Assembly (NCBI RefSeq): GCF_000688375.1 | Contig: NZ_JIAF01000001.1 | Coordinates: forward strand, 62,001 to 126,000 | Direction: 5' to 3' | Length of the DNA: 64,000 nucleotides | From: Prevotella sp. HUN102 | GTDB lineage: Bacteria > Bacteroidota > Bacteroidia > Bacteroidales > Bacteroidaceae | In this document: positions 25,058 through 34,344 of the stretch, piece by piece | Position numbering within the stretch: the stretch's first letter is position 1 | Layout: every line of letters starts with the position of its first letter | Position numbers and translations under genes: made by a program | Notes under the pieces: generated by a model | What the model saw: only the letters and a program-made list of their open reading frames with translations | Databases searched by the model: none | Told to the model about the DNA's origin: nothing

Positions 25058-26578
25058 ATGCTAATACAAGAGGATTTACAACAAATTGCCAAGAAGGGAA
25101 TCAGCATTGAAAACTTCAACAGACAGTTGGAGAGTTTCAGGCAGGGCTTTCCTTATCTGAAACTTCAGGGTGCTGCCACTCCCGAGAGTGGTATTCTCCA
25201 GTTGAACGGCGAAGAATGTCGGAAATATACCGACGCTTGGGAGCGATACAAGGAAGAAGGCAAACGAATCGTGAAGTTTGTCCCGGCATCAGGTGCTGCC
25301 AGTAGAATGTTCAAGGACTTGTTTGCTTTCTTGGATGCTGACTATACAAGTCCTTCAACGGAGTTCGAGAAATATTTCTTCTCTCATATAGACGGATTTG
25401 CTTTCAAGGGAGAACTCGATGAGGTCTGCATTGAAAACGAGGGAAAGAACGTTGCTGCCTTAATCAATGAGGGCAACTGCAAGGCTGTTGTGTCTAATCT
25501 CCTGAATGCAAAGGGTTTGAATTACGGACAGTTGCCGAAGGGATTGCTCACTTTCCACGATTATGACGGGGGGGCGCGTTCGTCGATGGAGGAGCATTTG
25601 GTGGAAGCGGCCTTGTATGCTGAAAGCAACGGAGAGGCAAACGTGCATTTCACGGTTTCCAATGAGCATCTGGATTTGTTTAAAAAGAAGGTGGCAGACA
25701 GGGTGGCTAAATATGAAGAGCTGTTCAATGTGAAATACAACATCAGTTTCTCTGAACAGAAATCCAGCACGGACACCATTGGAGGCAATTCCGACAATAC
25801 GCCTTTCAGAAATGAAGACGGCTCTCTGCTGTTCCGCCCCGGTGGGCACGGCGCATTGATTGAAAATCTGAATGATATCAACGCAGATGTGGTCTATATA
25901 AAGAATATTGACAACGTGGTTCCCGACCGTCTGAAGGAAGAGACCGTGAAGTGGAAGAAGATTATAGCAGGATTGCTGGTCGCACTTCAGACTAAGGCTT
26001 TCTCATACATCGAAAGGCTCGAGACAGAAACACTTTCTTTAGCAGAGCTGAAGACAATCCTTGCTTTCCTTGAGAACGATTTATACTGCAAGAACCCTGA
26101 TGCTGACGCTCTGGATGAAGAACAGTTGAAGGAATATCTTTTGAAAAAGCTGAATCGTCCGATGCGCGTTTGTGGTATGGTAAAGAATAGTGGCGAGCCC
26201 GGTGGCGGTCCTTTCTTTGCTTATAATGCAGACGGCACGGTCAGTCTGCAGATTCTCGAAAGTTCGCAAATCGACAAGGACAATCCTGAATACCTTTCAA
26301 TGTTCAAGAACGGCACGCATTTCAATCCTGTTGATTTGGTTTGTGCATTGAAAGATTATAAAGGTCGTTCCTTTAATCTGCCCGGTTTCGTAGACCCTGC
26401 AACAGGTTTCATCAGCAGCAAGTCGAAGAATGGCAAAGAACTCAAGGCTCTCGAGCTTCCCGGTTTATGGAATGGTGCAATGAGCGATTGGAATACTGTG
26501 TTCGTGGAAGTCCCAGCCATCACCTTCAATCCCGTAAAAACAGTCAATGATTTGCTGAAAAGCGAACATACAAAATAA
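25058..26578 (+). CDS. DUF4301 family protein
   Basis: A 506-residue cytosolic protein of the Bacteroidetes DUF4301 family. Visible blocks are FVPASGAASRMFKDL near residue 75, RPGGHGALIENLND near 265 and VYIKNIDNVVPD near 285. The pattern of a glycine-rich phosphate-binding loop followed by GGHGA and an acidic xxNIDN motif recalls sugar-nucleotidyltransferases such as UDP-sugar pyrophosphorylases, so a nucleotidyltransferase-like role is possible but unproven. No signal peptide or membrane segment was seen. It is a single-gene unit with its own promoter and terminator. Confidence 0.85.
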   Translation: MLIQEDLQQIAKKGISIENFNRQLESFRQGFPYLKLQGAATPESGILQLNGEECRKYTDAWERYKEEGKRIVKFVPASGAASRMFKDLFAFLDADYTSPSTEFEKYFFSHIDGFAFKGELDEVCIENEGKNVAALINEGNCKAVVSNLLNAKGLNYGQLPKGLLTFHDYDGGARSSMEEHLVEAALYAESNGEANVHFTVSNEHLDLFKKKVADRVAKYEELFNVKYNISFSEQKSSTDTIGGNSDNTPFRNEDGSLLFRPGGHGALIENLNDINADVVYIKNIDNVVPDRLKEETVKWKKIIAGLLVALQTKAFSYIERLETETLSLAELKTILAFLENDLYCKNPDADALDEEQLKEYLLKKLNRPMRVCGMVKNSGEPGGGPFFAYNADGTVSLQILESSQIDKDNPEYLSMFKNGTHFNPVDLVCALKDYKGRSFNLPGFVDPATGFISSKSKNGKELKALELPGLWNGAMSDWNTVFVEVPAITFNPVKTVNDLLKSEHTK

Positions 26579-26583
26579 ATCAT

Positions 26584-26626
26584 AACTCCCATTTGATTAT
26601 AAGCAATAATTAAATGGGAGTTTTTG
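26584..26626 (+). terminator. Terminator of the DUF4301 gene
   Basis: AACTCCCATTT (26584-26594) and AAATGGGAGTT (26612-26622) form a perfect 11-bp stem followed by TTTTT. Confidence 0.85.
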
Positions 26627-26644
26627 TGTCTGTATAAAAACAAA

Positions 26645-26670
26645 AAACCGTTGGAATAATCCAACGGTTT
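26645..26670 (-). terminator. Terminator of the DSAA-repeat lipoprotein gene
   Basis: AAACCGTTGGA and TCCAACGGTTT form a perfect 11-bp stem with a 4-nt loop and a T-rich minus-strand tail. It is placed back to back with the DUF4301 terminator. Confidence 0.85.
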
Positions 26671-26695
26671 GTTTCTTGTGAATCTACTTCATAGA

Positions 26696-26926
26696 TTACA
26701 TAGCAGCTGAATCAGCAGGAGCAGCAGCAGAGTCTACTGTTGCAGCAGCTGAATCTACAGGAGCAGCAGCTGAGTCGAGAGCAGCTGAATCAGTAGCAGC
26801 TGAATCCATAACTTCTGTTGCAGCTACGCTGTCAGAATCGTTAGCAGCACCGCTCTTAGCGTTGCCTGTACAAGATGCGAATGAGATAGCTGCCATAGCT
26901 ACGAACATAAATACCAATTTCTTCAT
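26696..26926 (-). CDS. Small Ala/Ser/Asp-repeat lipoprotein
   Basis: A 76-residue lipoprotein from the ATG at 26926. The signal peptide MKKLVFMFVAMAAISFASC ends in a lipobox with Cys19. The mature part is low complexity: a run of DSAA-type units (DSAATDSAALDSAAAPVDSA and so on) fills residues about 40-76. Such short surface lipoproteins are often abundant in Bacteroidetes, but their role is unknown. It has its own promoter box at 26977-26984 and terminator. Confidence 0.8.
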   Translation of the reverse strand: MKKLVFMFVAMAAISFASCTGNAKSGAANDSDSVAATEVMDSAATDSAALDSAAAPVDSAAATVDSAAAPADSAAM

Positions 26927-26976
26927 TTTTCTTTGCTTTTTAAATCTGTAAAACAATCACGTTTATTAAAACGATG

Positions 26977-26984
26977 CAAAGGTA
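26977..26984 (-). promoter_or_regulatory. -7 box TACCTTTG for the small lipoprotein
   Basis: Minus-strand TACCTTTG is 50 nt upstream of the ATG at 26926. Confidence 0.55.
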
Positions 26985-27478
26985 AGTATTTTTTTTATAC
27001 GGCAAACATTTTTTATTCTTTTTTTTTATCTGTTTTTGTAACATTTTTGTATTATTCTGAAAATCAACTGTTTATAACTTGAATATCGGTGTTAAAAAAT
27101 GCAAACGAATTGAATCTATGCTTGAAGACATCATTAAATGTGTGTAAAATAGATGAAGAATATCATAACTGAAGAGGCGTTCTTTATATATAAATAAGGT
27201 GGATAAGATGATTTTTTAGGATTTCTGTCTGAAAAGATTCTGTGTTTATAGGCTTAGGGACAAAAAGTAATCTGCACAATCTGCGTGATTTGTGGGAGGT
27301 TTTGATTCTTACTGATACGTAGATAGTGCTGCTATTTATGAATTCTGTTTGAAAGTGTATGGCTGTTATTAGTCCTCGTTATTGTTTTTCTCTGAATAAA
27401 AGAAGGTGCCTCAGGCTTGATGCTTGTCTTGAGAAAAGTTCATTTGTGGGTGGTTGATTTAAGACTGTTCTGAAGGCA

Positions 27479-27605
27479 CTTTGCAAGTAACCGATAAATG
27501 CAAAACATTCTTCGCAAGATTGCAAGGCGTTTTTGCGAAGATTGCAGCGCATTCTTCGCAAAAATGAAAATAAGGATTTTGATAGCTGATTCTCAGATAT
27601 TTACG
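27479..27605 (-). repeat. TTCGCA dispersed repeat, locus B
   Basis: Read on the minus strand it has a flank with CTGAGAATCA, then TTTTTGCGAAGAATGCGCTG, CAATCTTCGCAAAAACG and CAATCTTGCGAAG modules, and a right end GCATTTATCGGTTACTTGC that is shared with loci D and E. Confidence 0.8.
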
Positions 27606-27832
27606 GATTGATGAATATTTGTCTTGTTGTAGATTGACTATCAAAGGATGGGTAAAGCAAGTTTAATGAAGATTGTGTGAGGAATATGAACGGAAATGGA
27701 ATGCTACAAACATTGAAAGGGCTGAATAGAATAGGTTGAGCAATAAGCAGGGATTGCAGCAGTAAGGTGGAAGATTACAAGAGAGACTTCTCTTTCAGGA
27801 ATTTCCGAATAAAAATGGGTGGGGATATAATG

Positions 27833-27920
27833 AAAAAAGCGATGGCCTTCACAGGCAATCGCTTTCAAATCTTCAATAGGTATTAGTCTTTTAAGGTAAA
27901 AAGATTGTTTTCAGGATAAC
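27833..27920 (-). ncRNA. Predicted small RNA of about 88 nt
   Basis: On the minus strand an ideal promoter (TTTG at 27957-27954, 20-nt spacer, TATCTTTG at 27933-27926) is followed about 55 nt past the expected start by a strong intrinsic terminator: 13-bp stem with one mismatch (27836-27848 and 27853-27865), loop TCAC, then TTTTTT. No start codon with a plausible frame lies between them. The transcript would begin near 27920 and end near 27833. No known RNA family was recognised, so its target and role are open. Confidence 0.6.
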
Positions 27921-27925
27921 GATTG

Positions 27926-27957
27926 CAAAGATAAGTGGTTTTTTGATTACTGCCAAA
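27926..27957 (-). promoter_or_regulatory. Promoter of the predicted small RNA
   Basis: The best-matching Bacteroidetes promoter in the window: -33 TTTG and -7 TATCTTTG with 20 nt between them, in a region with no protein-coding gene downstream. Confidence 0.65.
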
Positions 27958-28385
27958 CATTTTTGCAAGTTTTTTTCCTTTGTTTTGTGCGTGTGCGAAC
28001 ACACAAAAATAAATAGCAGGACTTGATAAAATATTATTCGCCGTAAGCTCAGGTTATGTTGTTATTGAGAGTTTGGAGAAAGGGGCGTTCGTTTGAGTTT
28101 TTCCAGCAATATGTAATAAGGTGTATCGAATTACGGAGGATAAACAGAGTGTCTCTTAATAATAATATGCGCAGAATATGGATTTTATGACAAAATGAAA
28201 ACTTCTCATTTCAATGAGTGGTTAGGGTTATACAAGCTGGAAACACATAGTAAGGAAAGAGAATGATAGAAAAACAAACACGGACTTGATGTGCGAAAAA
28301 TGAAGCCGTCGGATAGGAACGCCTTCAGTTGTTGTAAATTATTTTCTCATTGGTCAGGAGTTTGGTCAATGAGCGAGAAATGAAA

Positions 28386-28428
28386 AACGAAGAATACTCA
28401 CATTCTGCAAGGTGAGCATTCTCCGTTT
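28386..28428 (-). terminator. Terminator downstream of manC
   Basis: Imperfect stem (AACGaAGAATaCTCAC paired with GTGAGcATTCTcCGTT) with a loop of about 10 nt and a TTTTTC tail on the minus strand, 27 nt after the manC stop. Confidence 0.7.
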
Positions 28429-28454
28429 ATCGTCGGGTTTGGTTCTTCTCGCAA

Positions 28455-29522
28455 TTATCCTTCGCCGGAAAACTGCTTGATGCGCTGTTCGTCTGCGAGT
28501 TTGCAAATCAGCAGAGTGCCGTCCTTTTCGGCCACGATATAGCCGTCCAGTCCCTGAACCACTACTTTTCTCTCGTCGGCCGTATGCACTATGCAGTTCT
28601 TGCTGTCGAACAACTGCACGTTGCTGCCGATTACGGCATTTCCGTAAAGGTCGTGCTGCAACTGCACGTGTAGCGAGCCCCAAGTGCCGAGGTCGCTCCA
28701 TCCGAAGTCGGAAGGACATACAAAAATCTCTTCTGCTTTCTCCATAATGGCATAGTCCACGGATATTCCCTCGCATTCGGGATACACCTTGTCGATTGCA
28801 GCCTGCTCTTCGGAAGTGCCCAACACGTCCATTACGCCTTCAAAGATGCGGGCAATACCCGGCTGATAGATGCGGAATGCGTTCACGATTGTTGAAACGT
28901 TCCAGATGAATATGCCGGCATTCCAGAAGAAATTGTTCTGACTGATGTACCTCTTTGCTGTTTCCAGATCGGGCTTTTCGCGGAACTGGTCTACTCTGAA
29001 CATTTCCTTGTTGCGCACCGACGGCACAGAGAGGTCTGCCTGTATGTAGCCGTAGCCTGTTTCCGGGCGGGTGGGCTTCATACCGAGCGTAAGGATGGCG
29101 TCGGTCTCGGAGGTAAACTTCAGACTGTTCGCGATTACGCGCCGAAATTCAGCTTCGTTGGTTACTATATGGTCGCTGGGCGTAACCACGATATTTGCCT
29201 TTGGGTCGTTTTTCTTGATGCGCCAGCTCACGTATGCAATGCAGGGAGCCGTGTTTCTGCGGCAAGGTTCGCTCAGGATGTTCTCGCGTGGAATTTCGGG
29301 TAGTTGTTCGTGAACCAAATCCACGTACTTCTTGTTTGTAACTACCCAAACGCTCTCAGGCTTGGTAATGCCCTTGAATCTGTCGTAGGTCAGTTGCATC
29401 AGCGAGCGTCCCACTCCCAGCACGTCGATGAACTGTTTTGGTTTTTCAGCTGTACTCATAGGCCAGAATCTGCTTCCGATTCCTCCGGCCATAATTACAA
29501 GATGGTTATTAGCGTGTAACAT
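28455..29522 (-). CDS. manC: Mannose-1-phosphate guanylyltransferase
   Basis: A 355-residue nucleotidyltransferase making GDP-mannose from mannose-1-phosphate and GTP for surface glycans. The N-terminal signature is VIMAGGIGSRFWPMS, followed by EKPKQFIDVLG. The phosphosugar-binding part contains FWNAGIFIWNVS and ICPSDFGWSDLGTWGSL-like residues (VCPSDFGWSDLGTW here). Length fits single-domain GMPs; the C-terminal isomerase domain of bifunctional AlgA-type enzymes is absent. A -7 box lies at 29557-29564. Confidence 0.94.
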   Translation of the reverse strand: MLHANNHLVIMAGGIGSRFWPMSTAEKPKQFIDVLGVGRSLMQLTYDRFKGITKPESVWVVTNKKYVDLVHEQLPEIPRENILSEPCRRNTAPCIAYVSWRIKKNDPKANIVVTPSDHIVTNEAEFRRVIANSLKFTSETDAILTLGMKPTRPETGYGYIQADLSVPSVRNKEMFRVDQFREKPDLETAKRYISQNNFFWNAGIFIWNVSTIVNAFRIYQPGIARIFEGVMDVLGTSEEQAAIDKVYPECEGISVDYAIMEKAEEIFVCPSDFGWSDLGTWGSLHVQLQHDLYGNAVIGSNVQLFDSKNCIVHTADERKVVVQGLDGYIVAEKDGTLLICKLADEQRIKQFSGEG

Positions 29523-29556
29523 ATTATTCTAAACTGGTTTTATTATACTTTACGTG

Positions 29557-29564
29557 CAAATATA
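29557..29564 (-). promoter_or_regulatory. -7 box TATATTTG for manC
   Basis: Minus-strand TATATTTG is 35 nt upstream of the manC start. Confidence 0.55.
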
Positions 29565-29577
29565 CGAATAAAAAACA

Positions 29578-29604
29578 AGAAAGGCAACAAATCGCTGCCT
29601 TTCT
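29578..29604 (-). terminator. Terminator of the porin gene
   Basis: AGAAAGGCA and TGCCTTTCT form a perfect 9-bp stem with a 9-nt loop and the tail CTTGTTTTTTATT on the minus strand, 25 nt after the porin stop. Confidence 0.8.
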
Positions 29605-29628
29605 CCTATTATTTATGATGTTTTACTC

Positions 29629-30741
29629 CTAAAATCGGAAACTCATCTGAACATCAATCATCGAATAGTTGGGCTCTGCCAGCGAGCGGTCGTGTACGTA
29701 GGCATATTCGCCTGACAGTTGAAGGCTCTTGGAGAACTTATAATTCAGACCTACTTCATACATCGTCTTCTGCTTTTCAGCACCGTCTGTGGGTTGATAC
29801 ATATCGTAACGCGCCTTAGCATAGAGCTTGTCTTTCAGCACCGGTGCAATTACCATAGCATAAACGCCCTGAGCCTTGTCGCCCTTTGTGCCTATGTTGC
29901 AGTCAGACGCCGATGCGTCGTTCGTGTTCACGAGTGCCTTTGCGAATGCCGGACCGGTGGAATGAATGTATTCCGAACGGAAAGTCCAGTCGTTTTTCAG
30001 ATACTCGGCTGAGAAAGCATAGCGGCGTTGCTTCAGACTGCGCACACCACTGTGATTAATGCCGTTTTCTGTCCAAGTGCCCTTGCGTGCATAAGAACCT
30101 GTCCATCCGAACCATCCGAGGCGCATACCTGCAACCGGCATCACCCACACGCCTCCGATGATATTCTTCTGTTGGTCAATGTCCTTGACATTGATGCCCT
30201 GTCCGTTGAAAACACCAATCTGATAGTGAATCAGATTACGCCCTGCGGAGTTCTTCAGGAAGTCGCCCTGCAACTGAATACCGATATCACGGCCGTTTGA
30301 ACTGTGCTTGCCGGAACGGTCGCTGAAGCCTGCAAATGCAGTAACGGCTTGTGAATAGCCCATAAATCCCTGCTCCACGGGATGGATTGGATTCTCGAAA
30401 GTGAATGGATTCTTGAACTGTCCCGCCTTGATTCTCAGGAACTCGTACTTCTGCCATTCGGCAAACAGATCCACCACGCGTGGCGAAGACCCTAACGTTG
30501 AGGTGTTTCCGTTGAACTGAATCTGTGCTTTCCAATACCAATCCTTGAGGATACGGCCGTCCAATGCTATACGTCCCAGTCGCAGATTGAACGAATTGGC
30601 CTTGGCATTGTCCTGACTGCTGAATTGATATTGCACAATGCCATATCCAGACAGTTTCACATTGTTGATCCATTTAGGTGTCTGCGCATTTGCGCCAAGC
30701 ACTCCAAGCACCATTGCGGCACTGATAATGTATTTTTTCAT
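29629..30741 (-). CDS. OprO/OprP-type outer membrane porin
   Basis: A 370-residue outer membrane beta-barrel. The signal peptide MKKYIISAAMVLGVLGANA is followed by alternating amphipathic strands, for example VKLSGYGIVQYQFSS, and a C-terminal strand ending in MSFRF with terminal Phe, the usual barrel-assembly signal. The strand pattern RLGRIALDGRILKDWYWKAQ and FAEWQKYEFLRIKAGQFKNPF is typical of the phosphate-selective porin O/P family common in Bacteroidetes. Real substrate specificity cannot be deduced. It has its own -7 box (30789-30796) and terminator. Confidence 0.88.
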   Translation of the reverse strand: MKKYIISAAMVLGVLGANAQTPKWINNVKLSGYGIVQYQFSSQDNAKANSFNLRLGRIALDGRILKDWYWKAQIQFNGNTSTLGSSPRVVDLFAEWQKYEFLRIKAGQFKNPFTFENPIHPVEQGFMGYSQAVTAFAGFSDRSGKHSSNGRDIGIQLQGDFLKNSAGRNLIHYQIGVFNGQGINVKDIDQQKNIIGGVWVMPVAGMRLGWFGWTGSYARKGTWTENGINHSGVRSLKQRRYAFSAEYLKNDWTFRSEYIHSTGPAFAKALVNTNDASASDCNIGTKGDKAQGVYAMVIAPVLKDKLYAKARYDMYQPTDGAEKQKTMYEVGLNYKFSKSLQLSGEYAYVHDRSLAEPNYSMIDVQMSFRF

Positions 30742-30788
30742 ATCTTTAAATTTATAGTATTATCGGTAGTAATAATGTATTAATATCG

Positions 30789-30796
30789 CAAAGGTA
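30789..30796 (-). promoter_or_regulatory. -7 box TACCTTTG for the porin gene
   Basis: Minus-strand TACCTTTG is 47 nt upstream of the porin start. Confidence 0.6.
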
Positions 30797-31111
30797 AGGA
30801 TTAAAAATTATAAAACAGAAGCATACATTAACTTTTTTGCAGAAAATATGCTGATTTTTCATTTTGTAAAGTCAGACGCTCCAAACTTACTGCTACAATA
30901 TCCTCATTGTGGAAAAATAGTCAGAAACAAGCAAAGATGAAAACAGAAAGAAACTGATATTTAATTTTGAAGAGCTGATTTCATTATAAATTACACCTTA
31001 TTTTATTATTAATAAGGCCGATGTTTGCAGATTATTAACCAAATTTGCCTACTTTGCAACATAAATATACAAATTAGTAATTGAAAGTTAGCGTATCTCC
31101 AAGTTTATATT
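30797..31111. other. Divergent intergenic gap
   Basis: About 300 nt of AT-rich sequence between the divergent porin and transporter genes. Beyond the two promoter boxes nothing was recognised. Confidence 0.5.
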
Positions 31112-31119
31112 TACCTTTG
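31112..31119 (+). promoter_or_regulatory. -7 box TACCTTTG for the YidE/AspT-type transporter
   Basis: TACCTTTG is 20 nt upstream of the ATG at 31140. Confidence 0.6.
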
Positions 31120-31139
31120 CACGAGCTAAAATTACATTT

Positions 31140-32837
31140 ATGGATTGGTTAATAAAATTATTTACTGCGGAGGATAGTGTGGCTCACATAGTGCTGCTCT
31201 ATTCCATTGTGATTGCATTGGGTGTCTACCTCGGAAAAATCAAGATTGGTGGCATCTCATTGGGAGTTACTTTCATTCTGTTTGTTGGTATTCTTGCAGG
31301 CCATATCGGCTTCACGGGTCCAACGGCAACGCTGACTTTCCTTCAGGATTTCGGTCTTATCCTATTCGTGTTTATGATAGGTTTGCAGGTAGGGCCGGGC
31401 TTCTTTGAAAGTTTTGGAAAGGGAGGTTTGAAGCTGAACATGCTTTCTTGCCTTGCCATTCTTCTGAATGTTGCGGTTATGTTCGGTTGCTACTTCATCT
31501 TCTTCGACACGAGCGACAAGAGCAACCTTCCGATGATGGTCGGTACTATGTACGGTGCCGTTACCAACACGCCCGGTCTTGGTGCTGCGAAGGAAGCCTT
31601 GAACAGCGTTTTTCCGGGTGGAACGGATTTCGACATTGCGTCCGGTTATGCCTGTGCTTACCCTCTTGGCGTGGTAGGTATCATCGGTGCGACGCTCGCT
31701 ATTCGCTTTATCTGCAAGGTTGATCTCGATGAGGAGAACAACAAGCTGAGCGACGATGAGGCCGAAAACCCACACGTGAAGCCGCACATTATGTATCTCA
31801 AGATTGAGAATGAATACCTGTCTGGCAGAACCTTATCTGAAGTTTCAGAGTTCCTCAACCGTGATATTGTGTGCACGCGTATTATGCACAACGGTACGGT
31901 ATCTCTTCCTTCGCGAGACACAGTCTTTGAGCTTGGCGACGAAATTCTCGTTGTCTGTGCCGAAACCGACGCTGCCGCCGTAAAGGCATTCATCGGCCCT
32001 GAAATAGAAGCAGACTGGCACGAAGAAAAGCAGGCGCAGAAGATGGTAAGTAAGCGAATCCTCGTTACGAACAGCTCTATGAACGGCAAGACACTCGGTA
32101 AGATGCACTTCAGTTCTGTTTACGGCGTGAACGTAACCAGAATCAGCCGTCAGGGAATGGACCTCTTCGCAAGCCGCAACCACCACTTCCACGTGGGCGA
32201 CAAGATTATGGTTGTAGGTCCGGAAGAGAACGTACAGCGCGTAGCCGAGCTTATGGGCAACTCCATCAAGCGTCTCGATCATCCGAACATTGCCACTATC
32301 TTCATCGGTATCGTGGTTGGAATCCTGTTCGGTAGCCTCCCATTGGCAATCCCGGGTATGCCTGTTCCGTTGAAACTCGGTCTTGCAGGCGGTCCGCTGA
32401 TTATTGCAATCCTTCTCGGACGATTCGGTTACAGAATGCATCTCGTTACCTATACCACGACATCGGCGAACCTGATGCTCCGCGAAATCGGTCTGGCTCT
32501 CTTCCTTGCATCCGTCGGTGTAAAGGCCGGAGCGCATTTCTGGGAAACAGTGGTTCAGGGCGATGGTCTCCTGTATGTGCTTACAGGTTTCCTGATTACG
32601 ATTATTCCAATCCTCATTGTAGGAACAATCGCGCGAATGAAATACAAGTTCAACTACTTCACCATTATGGGTATGCTCGCCGGAACCTATACCGACCCTC
32701 CTGCATTGGCATACGCAAACTCTGTCTGCAACAGTGAAGCACCTGCCATCGGCTACTCTACGGTTTATCCATTGAGTATGTTCCTTAGAATCCTCGTGGC
32801 TCAGCTGATTGTATTGTTCTGCTGTGGTGCTCTCTAA
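31140..32837 (+). CDS. YidE/AspT-type transporter with two RCK_C domains
   Basis: A 565-residue inner membrane protein. Two blocks of about five to six transmembrane segments (residues about 15-190 and 385-565) flank a cytosolic region with two TrkA-C/RCK_C-like domains ([19 protein letters not shown] and [19 protein letters not shown]). The membrane halves carry the internally repeated motifs [16 protein letters not shown] and [16 protein letters not shown]. This is the layout of the aspartate:alanine exchanger family, including YidE and YbjL. The substrate is not known for most members. It is a single-gene unit with a strong terminator. Confidence 0.9.
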   Translation: MDWLIKLFTAEDSVAHIVLLYSIVIALGVYLGKIKIGGISLGVTFILFVGILAGHIGFTGPTATLTFLQDFGLILFVFMIGLQVGPGFFESFGKGGLKLNMLSCLAILLNVAVMFGCYFIFFDTSDKSNLPMMVGTMYGAVTNTPGLGAAKEALNSVFPGGTDFDIASGYACAYPLGVVGIIGATLAIRFICKVDLDEENNKLSDDEAENPHVKPHIMYLKIENEYLSGRTLSEVSEFLNRDIVCTRIMHNGTVSLPSRDTVFELGDEILVVCAETDAAAVKAFIGPEIEADWHEEKQAQKMVSKRILVTNSSMNGKTLGKMHFSSVYGVNVTRISRQGMDLFASRNHHFHVGDKIMVVGPEENVQRVAELMGNSIKRLDHPNIATIFIGIVVGILFGSLPLAIPGMPVPLKLGLAGGPLIIAILLGRFGYRMHLVTYTTTSANLMLREIGLALFLASVGVKAGAHFWETVVQGDGLLYVLTGFLITIIPILIVGTIARMKYKFNYFTIMGMLAGTYTDPPALAYANSVCNSEAPAIGYSTVYPLSMFLRILVAQLIVLFCCGAL

Positions 32838-32894
32838 GAAACGCTCGAGTTAGTTTCGGAATAAGTTCCGAAATCAGCTATACATTATAATAAT

Positions 32895-32936
32895 GCCATT
32901 CTCTTGATTGTTTGCAATCAGGAGAATGGCGTTTTT
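32895..32936 (+). terminator. Terminator of the YidE/AspT-type transporter
   Basis: GCCATTCTCtTGATT and AATCAgGAGAATGGC form a 15-bp stem with one mismatch, followed by GTTTTTC. Confidence 0.88.
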
Positions 32937-33049
32937 CTTTGCCAGATTTATGTGTTCTCTCACTTTCATAATCTGTGAAGAAGGATTCAAAGTATAGATT
33001 TCAGCTTTGTTTCGACTTGTATCTATAAGCCTCCCACAATCAATAATTC

Positions 33050-33203
33050 TTACAAAACCACCTTCATAATTCGATTATTTCAGAAAAAGATTCATTTGTT
33101 TTTAAATACGCGAATTATGAGTGTGCAATTATAGTGTTCTCTGCATCAGTAATTTACTTTCAAAAAGCGCATATCTGTGTAGAGAATTTCCTCTTAAAAG
33201 TTC
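33050..33203 (-). repeat. Diverged dispersed repeat, copy 2
   Basis: The reverse complement aligns colinearly with 11054-11209, with nearly the same length (154 against 156 nt) and several conserved blocks. Confidence 0.55.
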
Positions 33204-33260
33204 TCATATAGAACAATAAACTCGAATAATCGACCTAATTTCAGGAACCATTCAATGCTC

Positions 33261-33350
33261 TTTCGGTTTCCATTCTTGCGATAACTGCACAGCGTTTGTC
33301 GCAAGAATGAACAACAATCTTCGCACAACCAGAATCCATTGCAGCGAAAA
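33261..33350. repeat. TTCGCA dispersed repeat, locus C (degenerate)
   Basis: CATTCTTGCGATAACTGCAC, GTCGCAAGAATG, CAATCTTCGCAC and ATTGCAGCGAAAATC retain the words of the family in alternating orientation but with more mismatches and no conserved left flank. Confidence 0.6.
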
Positions 33351-33482
33351 TCTCTTTTCAAGTGTCGAAAGAGCAGCAGAAAATCTCTATTTTGCGAAAA
33401 AAATATGTGCGTTTTTTGGTAATCATATTTTACAGAACTGAGTTGAAAGAGGGGGCTTTTCTTCCTGTCAGCTTGGCATCCA

Positions 33483-34265
33483 TCACGTCATACGCGTAGT
33501 AACCTTGCCGTCCGTAGTAATCCTTACCTCTATCACATAGCTTGTTGCAGCATCGGGAATACCAATCATCGCATTGTAATACAGGGCTTTCAGGTCGGTT
33601 CTGTTGAATACGAAACGCTTCAGTATGCTGCGCTCGAGAAATGCCTTGTCGATCATCGACTGAAATTCCTGCTTCTTAAATTCGTGCGAATAGATAAGTT
33701 TGCCGCCGTTGGTTATGTTCAGCCGTGCCGTGTTGTCGAGATACACGTTATCAACCTCTATTCCCAAATCGTTGAAAGTAGGCTTTATTACACGCTCTGA
33801 ACTTGTCTGACAGAACACCTCCGACTGAAAATAGCCTGCCTCGGTCTTTACAAGCGTGTCTGAACTCTCCTTTAGGAAAGTGTTCATAGCGTATGCGTGA
33901 TACTTGAAGTCCGAAAGCAGATTCTTGTTGTCCGATTTTACCAGCGTAACTTCCTCTCCGTTCTTGTTCATCATCCGAAATACGTTTTCAGACTGCTTTA
34001 TGATTTTGTAGCTATTGACGTTCTGACCTTTCAGGAAAATAGAGTCGCTGTTTATCCAGAAATGGACGGGCACACTTGCAGAATCGGGAAAGGAAATGCT
34101 GTCGCCCTTTGCAAGCAGCACGGAGCCTCCATTTTCGTCCATTACCCATAAGCCCTGAAACATCTCTTTAGCTTTATGGTCTTCGGTAATGGTCTCCGTT
34201 TTGGAATCCCGACAACTCCAAAATATAATACTTCCTAAAAAGATTAGTAAAACAGATTTCCTCAT
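33483..34265 (-). CDS. Hypothetical lipoprotein
   Basis: A 260-residue lipoprotein with signal peptide MRKSVLLIFLGSIIFWSC and lipobox Cys18. Residues about 35-110 form a small beta-rich domain (GLWVMDENGGSVLLAKGD). The C-terminal half, from about 140, includes FKKQEFQSMIDKAFLERS and YYNAMIGIPDAATSYVIEV. The F-K-x-x-F motif recalls the FTKSDF of the lipoprotein at 55.2-55.8 kb, so both may be distant members of one Bacteroidetes family (perhaps DUF4738), but this is uncertain. Function unknown; probably periplasmic or on the cell surface. Confidence 0.75.
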   Translation of the reverse strand: MRKSVLLIFLGSIIFWSCRDSKTETITEDHKAKEMFQGLWVMDENGGSVLLAKGDSISFPDSASVPVHFWINSDSIFLKGQNVNSYKIIKQSENVFRMMNKNGEEVTLVKSDNKNLLSDFKYHAYAMNTFLKESSDTLVKTEAGYFQSEVFCQTSSERVIKPTFNDLGIEVDNVYLDNTARLNITNGGKLIYSHEFKKQEFQSMIDKAFLERSILKRFVFNRTDLKALYYNAMIGIPDAATSYVIEVRITTDGKVTTRMT

Positions 34266-34344
34266 AATCTTAAAGCTGAAAAGAATGTTATAAATGCAGA
34301 TACTTCACGATTTGGTTTGGAAAGACAGGCTTTCAGGGCCTGAA

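Larger units (their letters stand above)
26985..28385. other. Gene-free 1.4-kb stretch
   Basis: No supported gene. It contains the TTCGCA repeat locus B (27479-27605) and a predicted small RNA (about 27833-27920) with its promoter. The rest is AT-rich and featureless apart from short chance frames. Confidence 0.6.
32937..33482. other. Gene-free gap with two dispersed repeats
   Basis: Contains a diverged repeat copy (33050-33203) and the degenerate TTCGCA locus C (33261-33350). No gene was recognised. Confidence 0.55.
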
